Positions 15,441 through 23,106 of a DNA stretch of 25,353 nucleotides are shown piece after piece (the stretch's first letter is position 1; each line of letters opens with the position of its first letter). The DNA lies in contig CAKPDJ010000018.1 in NCBI GenBank assembly GCA_934148875.1, positions 1-25,353 of the forward strand. The letters are read 5' to 3'. Made by a program: the position numbers and the translations under genes. The notes under the pieces were generated by a model that saw only the letters and a program-made list of their open reading frames with translations, had not been told where the DNA came from and ran no database searches. Origin of the DNA: an uncultured Bacilli bacterium (GTDB taxonomy: Bacteria > Bacillota_I > Bacilli_A > RF39 > UBA660).

Positions 15441-18380
15441 CTAATTCAATTTTTCAACCTTACTGACTACAATTTGAAAAGAATCATACCTTCTTTCTAC
15501 TCTACCAGTTATAATTAGAATATCACCTATTTTAATATCTGAATATTTTTCAAACATTTTAGGAAATAAAGTAAAATCTACCATACTATACTCATCACTA
15601 CCATCAAAAAACATCATGTCATCACCTTTTTTAGTTTCAATGGTACGTACTTTTTCTACAATCACAACAGTGTTTATAATCTTATTAAAGTAACTAGCTA
15701 ATTTATCTAAGTTAATCATATTAGGATATTTAGCTTTATATTTAGTAACAGGATGATTACTTAAGTAAAAGCCAAACAAATCTTTTTCCATAGTTACTAA
15801 CTCTTCTCTTGTATATTCACTAACCTCTTCTAAATCAGGTTTTAAAACAAACTCTGGATCTAACGTAGTTACTAACTCACTATAGTTAGTAATAGCATCT
15901 AAGTTATTAATATAAGTTTTTCTACTAATACCAAATTCATCAAAGCATCCGGCTTGGATAAGAGATTCTAATATTTTACGATTTATACCATGTGTTTTAG
16001 CTAAAAAATCAAATATATCGTTATAGCCATCCATACGATTATTAACTATTTCATTGCAGGCAATAGTACCTAAATTACGAATACCAGAAAATGGATAATA
16101 AATACCATCTTTACATACTTGGTAATTACAGCTACTATGATTAATACTAGGTTTTAAAATTGAAATACCAAAAGCTTTAGCTTCCATAATATAATCTTTA
16201 GTTTTAGTCTCACTACCAATTACTGAAGAAAGTAAGCTACTATAAAAATACTTTGGATAATAAAACTTTAAGTAAGCCATCTTATAAGCGATCATAGAAT
16301 AAGCAACAGAATGACTACGGTTGAAACCATAATTAGCAAAATTAAGTATTAAATCAAATATTTGCTTACTTATTTCTTTATCATGACCTCTTTCAACACT
16401 TTGATTAATGAACCTTGCTTCTTCTGCTTTTAAAACATCCATTTTCTTTTTACTCATAGCTCTTCTTAAAATATCAGCTTCACCTAAAGTATAACCAGCC
16501 AAAGAACTAGCTATTTGCATAATCTGTTCTTGGTAGATAATAATACCATAAGTACTTTTTAAAATTGGTTCTAAAACAGGATCAAGATAAGTAATTTTTT
16601 CTTCACCATGTTTTCTTCTAATATATGAATCTATATTAACAGCTGGTCCTGGTCTAAATAGTGCGATAGCAGCAAAAATATCTTCAAATGAATTAGGCTT
16701 CAACTTTCTTAAAAACTGTTTCATGCCTTCACTTTCAAACTGAAAAATACCAGTTGTATCAGCTTTAGCAAATATATTTAAGACTTTAGCATCATCTAAA
16801 GGAATGTCTTGAAAATTAATTTTAACATGTTCATTTTTTTCTATATCACTAATTATATTCATAATAGTAGTCAAAGTTTTCAAACCTAAGAAATCCATTT
16901 TTAATAGTCCTAATTCTTCTAAGTATTCCATAGTAAACTCAGATAAATACATATTATCAGACATAGTTAGTGGAATTACTTCATCTAAGTCTTTACTACA
17001 CATTATAATACCAGCAGCATGACTTGATGTGTGGCGAGGAAAGCCTTCAATATAAGAAGCTATTTTATACATTTTAGTTAGCTTAGGGTCACTATCTATA
17101 AAGGATTTTAATTCACTATTTTTCTGATATAAAGTAGCAAGTTTATCTTTAGTAAAGTTAGGAATTTGTTTTGATACTAAATCTATTTGATAATTAGGAA
17201 TATTTAATACACGTGAAGTATCTCTTAAGGCTTGTTTTGCAGCTAGAGTTCCAAAGGTCACAATACCACTAACTCTTTTAATACCATATTTTTCTACAAC
17301 GTAATTAATTACTTGATCACGATAAATATCAGGAAAATCAGTATCAATATCTGGCATGGTAACTCTTTCTGGATTTAAGAAACGTTCAAATAATAAATCA
17401 TACTTAATAGGATCTATATCTGTTATTCCTAAACAAAAACATACTAATGATCCTGCTCCACTACCCCTACCAGGCCCAACTAATATTTTATTTTTCTTAG
17501 CATATTTTATAAAGTCATAAACAACTAAAAAGTAATTAGAAAAGCCCATTTTTTCGATAATAGACAATTCATAATTCAAACGATCAACATAATTATTAGT
17601 TACTTTATTATTTAATCTTTTTTGTAGACCAAATTTAGATAATTCAGTTAAATAGGCATGACTAGATAAACCATTAGTCTCTTTATAAATAGGAAGTAGT
17701 AATTCTGACTTAGGAAACTCTAAATTGCACATATCACTAATTTTATTGGTAGTAAATAAATTTTCATTACTGGTATAATCGTAAATATTAGTTATGCTTA
17801 GACTATGATTATCAATTTCATAATTAATATCATCACTTATCGTTTTACCATCACGAATCATCAATAAATACTTTAAATATTCTGTTTCCTTGGTATCAAT
17901 ATATAAACTTTCTTTTATAAAAACGATGTTTTTAGTATATAAAAGGCTTTCTTTTTCTTCTTGTTTATTAGAATAGCCAATATATAAATCAGGAATATTA
18001 ATATTATCTAACTCATTATATAATTCATTATATTTAAAAGGTACTATAACGATAACGCTATCATGATAAGCATTAATATCATCTAAAGTAATAGTTTTAG
18101 TGGACTTAAGAGTATCCAACTTACATAAAGTTAGATAACCATTATAATCTTTAGCATAAAGCAATACTTTTCCATTTTCTAAACTAACCTCTAACCCTAT
18201 AATTGGTTTAATATTATTTTTCTTACATTTTTTATAGAATTCCATCATACCAAACATATTATTATCAGTTATAGCTATTGAGGCAAAATGATTTTCAAGA
18301 CAATATGCTATTAATTTATCAATAGTAATTAAACTAGATAATAACGAATAATTAGTTTTAACATAAAGTGGTGTATACAT
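15441..18380 (-). CDS. dnaE: DNA polymerase III alpha subunit, DnaE type
   Basis: The second C-family replicase. In Bacillota DnaE extends RNA primers before PolC takes over and also takes part in repair synthesis. It has 979 residues, shorter than B. subtilis DnaE (about 1115). The PHP domain at the N-terminus looks degenerate: the first histidine motif is replaced by VKTNYSLL (7-14) and the next is TDNNMFG (38-44), so phosphoesterase activity is unlikely. The polymerase core is clear: LVGPGRGSGAGS (300-311) and the catalytic D344 and D346 in MPDIDTDFPD. It is followed by fingers, helix-hairpin-helix and a C-terminal OB fold. There is no exonuclease insertion. ATG 18380 has GGAGGT upstream. 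Nudix and BRO-N genes follow on the same strand. Confidence 0.97.
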   Translation of the reverse strand: MYTPLYVKTNYSLLSSLITIDKLIAYCLENHFASIAITDNNMFGMMEFYKKCKKNNIKPIIGLEVSLENGKVLLYAKDYNGYLTLCKLDTLKSTKTITLDDINAYHDSVIVIVPFKYNELYNELDNINIPDLYIGYSNKQEEKESLLYTKNIVFIKESLYIDTKETEYLKYLLMIRDGKTISDDINYEIDNHSLSITNIYDYTSNENLFTTNKISDMCNLEFPKSELLLPIYKETNGLSSHAYLTELSKFGLQKRLNNKVTNNYVDRLNYELSIIEKMGFSNYFLVVYDFIKYAKKNKILVGPGRGSGAGSLVCFCLGITDIDPIKYDLLFERFLNPERVTMPDIDTDFPDIYRDQVINYVVEKYGIKRVSGIVTFGTLAAKQALRDTSRVLNIPNYQIDLVSKQIPNFTKDKLATLYQKNSELKSFIDSDPKLTKMYKIASYIEGFPRHTSSHAAGIIMCSKDLDEVIPLTMSDNMYLSEFTMEYLEELGLLKMDFLGLKTLTTIMNIISDIEKNEHVKINFQDIPLDDAKVLNIFAKADTTGIFQFESEGMKQFLRKLKPNSFEDIFAAIALFRPGPAVNIDSYIRRKHGEEKITYLDPVLEPILKSTYGIIIYQEQIMQIASSLAGYTLGEADILRRAMSKKKMDVLKAEEARFINQSVERGHDKEISKQIFDLILNFANYGFNRSHSVAYSMIAYKMAYLKFYYPKYFYSSLLSSVIGSETKTKDYIMEAKAFGISILKPSINHSSCNYQVCKDGIYYPFSGIRNLGTIACNEIVNNRMDGYNDIFDFLAKTHGINRKILESLIQAGCFDEFGISRKTYINNLDAITNYSELVTTLDPEFVLKPDLEEVSEYTREELVTMEKDLFGFYLSNHPVTKYKAKYPNMINLDKLASYFNKIINTVVIVEKVRTIETKKGDDMMFFDGSDEYSMVDFTLFPKMFEKYSDIKIGDILIITGRVERRYDSFQIVVSKVEKLN

Positions 18381-18398
18381 AATTACCTCCCTATAGAT

Positions 18399-18407
18399 AT
18401 ATTACCA
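18399..18407 (-). promoter_or_regulatory. Possible extended -10 promoter of dnaE
   Basis: TGGTAATAT on the minus strand (complement of 18399-18407) lies about 18 bases before the dnaE ATG, inside the divergent dnaE-rpmB region. There is no clear -35. Confidence 0.35.
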
Positions 18408-18465
18408 CAAAAGATAATAATTTACTTGAAAAACGGTAAATTAGTTGAAAAAACAAGAAAATAAA

Positions 18466-18494
18466 TTGACTAAAGTCAAAATATATGATAAAGT
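18466..18494 (+). promoter_or_regulatory. rpmB promoter with overlapping palindrome
   Basis: The -35 TTGACT (18466-18471), a 17-base spacer and the -10 TAAAGT (18489-18494) preceded by TGA (extended -10) form a good SigA promoter about 42 bases before rpmB. The -35 lies within a perfect palindrome TTGAC-TAAA-GTCAA (18466-18479), which could be an operator. Confidence 0.65.
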
Positions 18495-18535
18495 TATAAG
18501 CGCAAGTTAATTTATGTATCAAAGGAGGAATTAAA

Positions 18536-18727
18536 ATGGCAGTTAAAGTTACCAATAGAAAACCTTTATTCGGAAATAAACGTTCTCATGCCTTAAATGC
18601 AACTCGTAAAAAACAAGGAATCAATCTTCAAGTAGTTAGATTAGAAGATGGAACTAAAGTTAGAGTTAGTGCTAGAGAATTAAGAACAGCTCGTAAAGAT
18701 GAAAAAGTTGAAGAAGTAAGTGAATAG
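18536..18727 (+). CDS. rpmB: 50S ribosomal protein L28, cysteine-free form
   Basis: A 63-residue basic protein with the L28 pattern: KVTNRKPLFGNKRSHALNAT at the N-terminus, followed by NLQVVRLEDGTKVRVSARELRT. It has no cysteine, so it belongs to the zinc-independent (C-minus) form: the N-terminal CxxC of zinc-binding L28 is replaced by VTNR. ATG 18536 has a strong AAAGGAGG seven bases upstream. It is the only plus-strand gene in the window, divergent from dnaE and convergent with the 55-residue membrane protein. Its TAG stop lies in the loop of its own terminator. The rpmB/rpe/rsgA neighbourhood is conserved in Bacillota. Confidence 0.95.
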   Translation: MAVKVTNRKPLFGNKRSHALNATRKKQGINLQVVRLEDGTKVRVSARELRTARKDEKVEEVSE

Positions 18728-18743
18728 TCACTTATTTTTTTTT
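18717..18743 (+). terminator. Terminator of rpmB
   Basis: TAAGTGA pairs with TCACTTA (18717-18723 with 18728-18734) around a four-base loop that contains the rpmB stop codon, followed by nine T residues (18735-18743). Confidence 0.8.
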
Positions 18744-18745
18744 AC

Positions 18746-18772
18746 AAAAAAAGGAGTTAGCAAACTCCTTTT
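18746..18772 (-). terminator. Terminator of the 55-residue membrane protein gene
   Basis: A perfect 10-pair stem AAAAGGAGTT/AACTCCTTTT (18763-18772 with 18749-18758) has a four-base loop, followed by further U residues in the minus-strand RNA. The gene's stop codon lies at the loop edge. It may also back up rpmB termination on the plus strand. Confidence 0.8.
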
Positions 18773-18924
18773 CCTCTACTTGAACCTGCTCCCCAGAATA
18801 GGAAGAAAATAACGAATATAACTATTATTATAGCCCACCAACCGGTACCGAATCCGTCATTGCCACCATTAGTTGGGTAACCATATACTGGATAAGCTGG
18901 ATAACCGTATCCATATCCATACAT
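18757..18924 (-). CDS. Small Gly/Tyr-rich membrane protein (YjcZ-like, 55 aa)
   Basis: The minus strand encodes 55 residues from ATG 18924-18922 with AAAGGAG ten bases upstream. The N-terminus is a G/Y/P-rich repeat (MYGYGYGYPAYPVYGYP), followed by a Gly/Asn linker, one hydrophobic segment GWWAIIIVIFVIFFLFWG (28-45) and a short basic tail GSSRGKGVC. This layout resembles the YjcZ/spore-coat-associated tiny proteins of Bacilli, which have a Gly/Tyr-rich head and one membrane helix; the homology is by architecture only. The last codons and the stop are built into its terminator hairpin. It occupies the place between rpe and rpmB where thiN is often found in relatives. Confidence 0.8.
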   Translation of the reverse strand: MYGYGYGYPAYPVYGYPTNGGNDGFGTGWWAIIIVIFVIFFLFWGAGSSRGKGVC

Positions 18925-18947
18925 AGTATCAACACTCCTTTCAATAT

Positions 18948-18953
18948 ATTATA
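18948..18953 (-). promoter_or_regulatory. -10 box of the small membrane protein gene
   Basis: A perfect TATAAT on the minus strand (complement of 18948-18953) lies 23 bases before the ATG. There is no good -35. Read-through from rpe is also possible, as no terminator follows rpe. Confidence 0.4.
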
Positions 18954-18990
18954 TTTAAGAAGTATGATATCTACTATAATAAATACCTAT

Positions 18991-19620
18991 TTATCTTAAA
19001 GAAGATATTTTTTCTTGGAAGTTATCACTATTAGTTATATATGACCCTGATACCATTATATCAACATATTTTTTGATTTCTTTAGAGGTTTCGTTATTAA
19101 TACCTCCATCTACATTGATTAACACTTTTACTTTTTCCTTTTTTAAATATTCACGTAAAGTTTTTACTTTTTCTACTGTTTCTGGAATAAAAGATTGACC
19201 ACCATAACCAGGATTTACACTCATAATTAAAACTAAATCAATATCATTTAGATATGGTTTTACTTTTTCAATATCAGTTTCTGGATTTATAGCCAGACCA
19301 GCATGAATTCCATAGTTATGAATTAATTCAATTAATTCTTCTACTTTGTCAGTAGCTTCTATGTGAAACGTAATGTATTCAGCATTTAGAGAGGCAAATT
19401 TTTTTATATATTTTTTTATATTAGTAGTCATTAAATGAATATCTAGTCTTTTTGGTGAATATTTACTAATTTTTTTTAATTTACGAAATGGTATCTTTTT
19501 ACCATTAATAAAACTGTCATCAATAAAATCAACATGAATGTAGTCAACATCAGTTAATGATAGTTCTTTTACGGCTACATCTATTTTTTTACTAGATAAG
19601 ATTGATGCTGATATTTTCAT
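18991..19620 (-). CDS. rpe: Ribulose-phosphate 3-epimerase
   Basis: Interconverts ribulose 5-phosphate and xylulose 5-phosphate in the pentose phosphate pathway; a TIM-barrel metalloenzyme. Metal and acid-base residues are visible: H29 and D31 in YIHVDFIDDSF, H62 in LDIHLM, and D171 in INVDGGIN. The phosphate-binding loops SVNPGYGGQSF (134-144) and VSGSYI (190-195) are present. The usual MDG of the HVDVMDG motif is IDD here, a mild departure. The 209 residues are close to the normal 215-220. It is the last gene of the rlmN-stp-prkC-rsgA-rpe transcript and is separated from rsgA by 73 bases that contain a long hairpin. Confidence 0.93.
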   Translation of the reverse strand: MKISASILSSKKIDVAVKELSLTDVDYIHVDFIDDSFINGKKIPFRKLKKISKYSPKRLDIHLMTTNIKKYIKKFASLNAEYITFHIEATDKVEELIELIHNYGIHAGLAINPETDIEKVKPYLNDIDLVLIMSVNPGYGGQSFIPETVEKVKTLREYLKKEKVKVLINVDGGINNETSKEIKKYVDIMVSGSYITNSDNFQEKISSLR

Positions 19621-19658
19621 ATTAACTCACATTCCTTTCGCTTCGTTCAAGGCACACA

Positions 19659-19696
19659 TAGTGATGAAAACTATTTTTGTTTTCAGACTATCACTA
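19659..19696 (-). other. Two-part hairpin between rsgA and rpe
   Basis: Starting at the rsgA stop codon, the minus strand forms a TAGTGA/TCACTA stem and, after a five-base bulge on one side, a TGAAAAC/GTTTTCA stem with a seven-base loop. No U run follows, so it is not a terminator. It may be an mRNA processing or stability element within the operon. Confidence 0.45.
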
Positions 19697-20521
19697 CTTT
19701 CTATTTATAAATTTTTGATAGTTAGTTAGTCTTTCAGCTAGCATTTTATTAGTCTGAGCTGCTTTTTTTACTAAGCAATCTTTTTCTTTTGTATGCATAC
19801 AATCATGATATGGACAATTATATTTAGAAAATTCAATAAAACTGTTTCTAATATCTAGGTTATCCATATCACTAAAATCAATTGATGAAAAACCTGGCGT
19901 ATCTAAAACTTTACCATGATATAGTTCAATTAGTTCAACATGACGAGTTGTATGTTTACCACGTCCCAAAGCTTTAGAGATTTCTCCTGTTTCTAGTTTT
20001 AACTTAGGAGCTATTTTATTTAATAACGAACTCTTCCCTGCCCCTGTTTGACCGGTAAAAACAGTAATTTTATTCTTAAATAATTTTTTAATACGGAATA
20101 AGTTAGTATTCCATAATGTAGTATAACCAATACTTTGATAGTATTTTTTTACTTGTTTTATTTCTTTTAATTCAGATTTAGTTAATAAATCTTTTTTAGT
20201 AAAGCAGATTACTGGTTTGATATTATTAAATTCTAACACTACTAATAGTTTATCTAGTAAATTAGCAGAAAAATCAGGACTTTTACAACTTGTAACTATA
20301 AAAGCCTGATCTATGTTACTTACTAAGGGTCTAATAAGACTATTTTTTCTTGGTAATATTTCTAATATATAACAGTTTTTTTCATCAAATTTAACGTAAT
20401 CACCTACTGTTGGCGTAATGTTTTGATTACGAAATTTTCCTCTAGAATGGCACTCATAAATGTTACCATTACTATTAACAAAATATAAATTACTAAGTAT
20501 TTTAACAATTTGTCCTGTCAT
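19694..20521 (-). CDS. rsgA: Ribosome small-subunit-dependent GTPase RsgA
   Basis: A late 30S maturation factor that hydrolyses GTP on the small subunit. The 275 residues show an N-terminal OB fold (1-65), then a circularly permuted GTPase with the motifs in the order G4-G1-G3: TKKD (108-111), the P-loop GQTGAGKS (157-164) and DTPG (207-210). The switch region GRGKHTTRH lies at 186-194. A C-terminal zinc module follows with C236, C241, H243 and C249. ATG 20521 follows a GGGGG Shine-Dalgarno. It starts 23 bases after prkC and is part of the same operon, as in B. subtilis (cpgA). Confidence 0.96.
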   Translation of the reverse strand: MTGQIVKILSNLYFVNSNGNIYECHSRGKFRNQNITPTVGDYVKFDEKNCYILEILPRKNSLIRPLVSNIDQAFIVTSCKSPDFSANLLDKLLVVLEFNNIKPVICFTKKDLLTKSELKEIKQVKKYYQSIGYTTLWNTNLFRIKKLFKNKITVFTGQTGAGKSSLLNKIAPKLKLETGEISKALGRGKHTTRHVELIELYHGKVLDTPGFSSIDFSDMDNLDIRNSFIEFSKYNCPYHDCMHTKEKDCLVKKAAQTNKMLAERLTNYQKFINRK

Positions 20522-20544
20522 ATTTATCCCCCAAAAAGTTTTTA

Positions 20545-22338
20545 TTATTGATTATTTGTTTCTGATTCATTGTTATCTGTATTATCTGTTTCTGGCGTTT
20601 CAGTAGGTGTTGGTGTTGGTGATATTTCTGGTTTTTTAGCAATCACTATCTTTAAATTTGAACCTTTAACTATTGGTGTTTTAGGTGAACGTGATTGGCT
20701 AATTAAGGTTCCTTCTTCATATTGAGTTGTTTCCTCATAATCAATTTTTAAAGTTATATTGTATTTAGTACAGAAAGCTTCAACATCTTCAACAGTCCAT
20801 CCCTCTTCAACCATATTTGGATAACCATCAATAGTATTTGGGATGTATAAAGTAATAGAATCTCCTTTAGCAACAACAGTGCCTGGTGTGATACTTTGAT
20901 CTATGATTTCTTGTTCATTATATTCATCTGCTATATCAACATCTTTTTTCTCAATTGTTACCTCTAGTCCATATACTTTTTCTAGTAATGTTTTTATTTC
21001 TATGTAATTAGAACCTTTATAATCTTCTATTTTATAGGTTTCTTTACCTAAAGATTCATAAAGGGTTATTACACTACCTTTTTTAATAGTTCTTTCAGCT
21101 TGTGGATCAGTTCTAATTACTTTTCCTTTTTCTATTTCTTCATTTTCTTCCTTAACAGTTTCAAGACTTACTTCAAATCCGGCTTTTTTTAACTTGTCTT
21201 CTGCTTCTACTACAGTTAAGTTACTTACATCTGGTACTTTGACATCTGGAATTTTAGTAAAGTATGGAACAACAAAGAAAACTGATAATAACACAACTAC
21301 AAGTACAGAAAAGATTGATGCTAAAATCCATATTATTTTATTAGTTCTTTTAATTAATTTATCTTCATTTTGAACCGTTACGGCAATACTTTCTTCTTTT
21401 TTATCATCCTTTAATTGTTCTTCTGTTTTTTTCTTTACAACAGAAATGGTTTTAGTATTTTCGTCTACTTCGTGTTCTGGATATTTAAATGCTATCTTAG
21501 GCTCGTTAACTCTATCATCATTTAAAACTGTTAATAGGTCAGCATGCATTTCTTTACTGTCACTATAACGGTTTTTAGGATTTTTAGCGGTTGCTTTAAT
21601 AATAACATTTTCCACACTTTGTGGGATAGCTGGATTCTTTTTACGAACACTAGGAATTTCATCACGCATTTGTTTTAGAGCTATTTCAACAGCATTTTCA
21701 CCTTTAAAAGGAAGACTACCTGTTAATATTTCATAAAATAATATTCCCATTGAGTAAATATCACTACGGATAGTTGAACCTTTACCACTTGCTTGTTCTG
21801 GAGGTAAGTAGTGAACACTACCCATTACAGAGTTTGTTTGAGTAAGTTGGGTTGAATTTAATGCCATGGCAATACCAAAATCAGTTATTTTGATGGTACC
21901 ATCTTCTTTAATCATAATATTTTGAGGCTTTAAATCCCTATGTATTATGTAACTATCATGAGCTTGACTTATTCCATCAGTAATTTGTAGCATAATATCT
22001 ATTGCTTCACTTAAAGTTAGTGCACCACGTTTTTTTATTAGTTGTTTTAAAGTAACGCCTTCAATGTATTCCATAACAATATAATAAATACCATTGTCTT
22101 CTCCTACGTCATACATTTCAACAATATTTGGATGTGATAAACTTGATGCTGATAGTGCTTCTCTTTGAAAACGTCTTACAAATTTCTCATCATTGGATAA
22201 GTCTCCTCTTAAGACCTTGATAGCTACTCTTCTATCTAATATAGTATCATAAGCTAAATAGACATTAGCCATACCACCTTCGCCAATACTTTTAATAATT
22301 TCATAACGATCATTAATTTTTTGCCCCTTTTCGATCAT
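20545..22338 (-). CDS. prkC: PASTA-domain Ser/Thr protein kinase (PrkC/StkP type)
   Basis: A membrane kinase that senses muropeptides or lipid II and phosphorylates proteins of wall synthesis, translation and division. The kinase domain spans 12-270: Gly loop GEGGMANVYLA (19-29), K41, E60, HRDLKPQN (133-140) and DFG (153-155). A charged juxtamembrane linker (280-332) leads to one membrane helix (334-357). Three extracellular PASTA repeats follow, about 366-428, 432-500 and 501-568, and then a low-complexity tail rich in Thr, Pro, Glu and Asn (570-597). Its ATG overlaps the stp stop as TAATG, so translation of the kinase and its phosphatase is coupled. Confidence 0.97.
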   Translation of the reverse strand: MIEKGQKINDRYEIIKSIGEGGMANVYLAYDTILDRRVAIKVLRGDLSNDEKFVRRFQREALSASSLSHPNIVEMYDVGEDNGIYYIVMEYIEGVTLKQLIKKRGALTLSEAIDIMLQITDGISQAHDSYIIHRDLKPQNIMIKEDGTIKITDFGIAMALNSTQLTQTNSVMGSVHYLPPEQASGKGSTIRSDIYSMGILFYEILTGSLPFKGENAVEIALKQMRDEIPSVRKKNPAIPQSVENVIIKATAKNPKNRYSDSKEMHADLLTVLNDDRVNEPKIAFKYPEHEVDENTKTISVVKKKTEEQLKDDKKEESIAVTVQNEDKLIKRTNKIIWILASIFSVLVVVLLSVFFVVPYFTKIPDVKVPDVSNLTVVEAEDKLKKAGFEVSLETVKEENEEIEKGKVIRTDPQAERTIKKGSVITLYESLGKETYKIEDYKGSNYIEIKTLLEKVYGLEVTIEKKDVDIADEYNEQEIIDQSITPGTVVAKGDSITLYIPNTIDGYPNMVEEGWTVEDVEAFCTKYNITLKIDYEETTQYEEGTLISQSRSPKTPIVKGSNLKIVIAKKPEISPTPTPTETPETDNTDNNESETNNQ

Positions 22339-23099
22339 TATTCTTCACCCTCTTTTTCTACTTCTTCTTTTGGAAATCTTTCTAGATAAGCAATACTTAT
22401 GTTATCAGTTCCACCACGATTGATGGCTTTTTTCATTAGACGAATAACTTTATCTTCAACTCCATAATCGCTGGTTAAAACACGTTCAATGCTATCTACA
22501 GGTAACATGTTAGTAAGTCCATCACTACATAATAAAATGTCACTAATATCAGTATCACAATCAAAAATATCTATTTCAATAGGATTGTTAGCTCCTAGTG
22601 CTTTCATTAGGACATTACGTTTTGGATGGTCCTTAGCTTCTTCTTCGGTTAACTCCCCAGCAGTCACTAATAAGTTTACTAGTGTATGGTCATAAGTAAT
22701 TTTATGAATATGTCCGTTTTTCATAGCAAAACCGCTTGAATCACCAATATTACCGTATAAAACATAGTCTTTAGTGCTAATAGCTAATACTAAAGTAGTT
22801 CCCATTCCTTTGCTTTCAGGGTGTTCTGCAACATGCTTAAAAATTAGTCTATTGATTTCTTCTGTTGCTTCTCTTATCCATTCTACTGCTTCTTCTTTGT
22901 TTAAATCTAAGAATGTTTCTTGAAAATGTTTTCCTAAATAACTAATTACTATTGATGATGCTACTTCACCACAACGGTGTCCTCCCATACCATCAGCTAC
23001 TGCAAGTAAATAATCATCATTCTTATTTCTTACTATAATAACACTATCTTCATTATGACTTCTTACTTTACCGGCGTCTGTTAAATAAAATGATTTCAT
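22338..23099 (-). CDS. stp: PP2C-family Ser/Thr phosphatase (Stp/PrpC)
   Basis: The manganese-dependent phosphatase that reverses PrkC phosphorylation. The 253 residues contain the PPM motifs: TDAGKVRSHNED (7-18), ADGMGGHRCGE (35-45), GNIGDSSGF (117-124), LLCSDGLTN (189-197) with D193, and GGTDNIS (229-235) with D232. There is no membrane segment, so it is cytoplasmic. It lies between rlmN and prkC and overlaps prkC by one base. The AAGGAGG Shine-Dalgarno lies inside the last codons of rlmN, 12 bases before the ATG. This is the standard Bacillota order. Confidence 0.96.
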   Translation of the reverse strand: MKSFYLTDAGKVRSHNEDSVIIVRNKNDDYLLAVADGMGGHRCGEVASSIVISYLGKHFQETFLDLNKEEAVEWIREATEEINRLIFKHVAEHPESKGMGTTLVLAISTKDYVLYGNIGDSSGFAMKNGHIHKITYDHTLVNLLVTAGELTEEEAKDHPKRNVLMKALGANNPIEIDIFDCDTDISDILLCSDGLTNMLPVDSIERVLTSDYGVEDKVIRLMKKAINRGGTDNISIAYLERFPKEEVEKEGEE

Positions 23100-23106
23100 A
23101 TTTATG

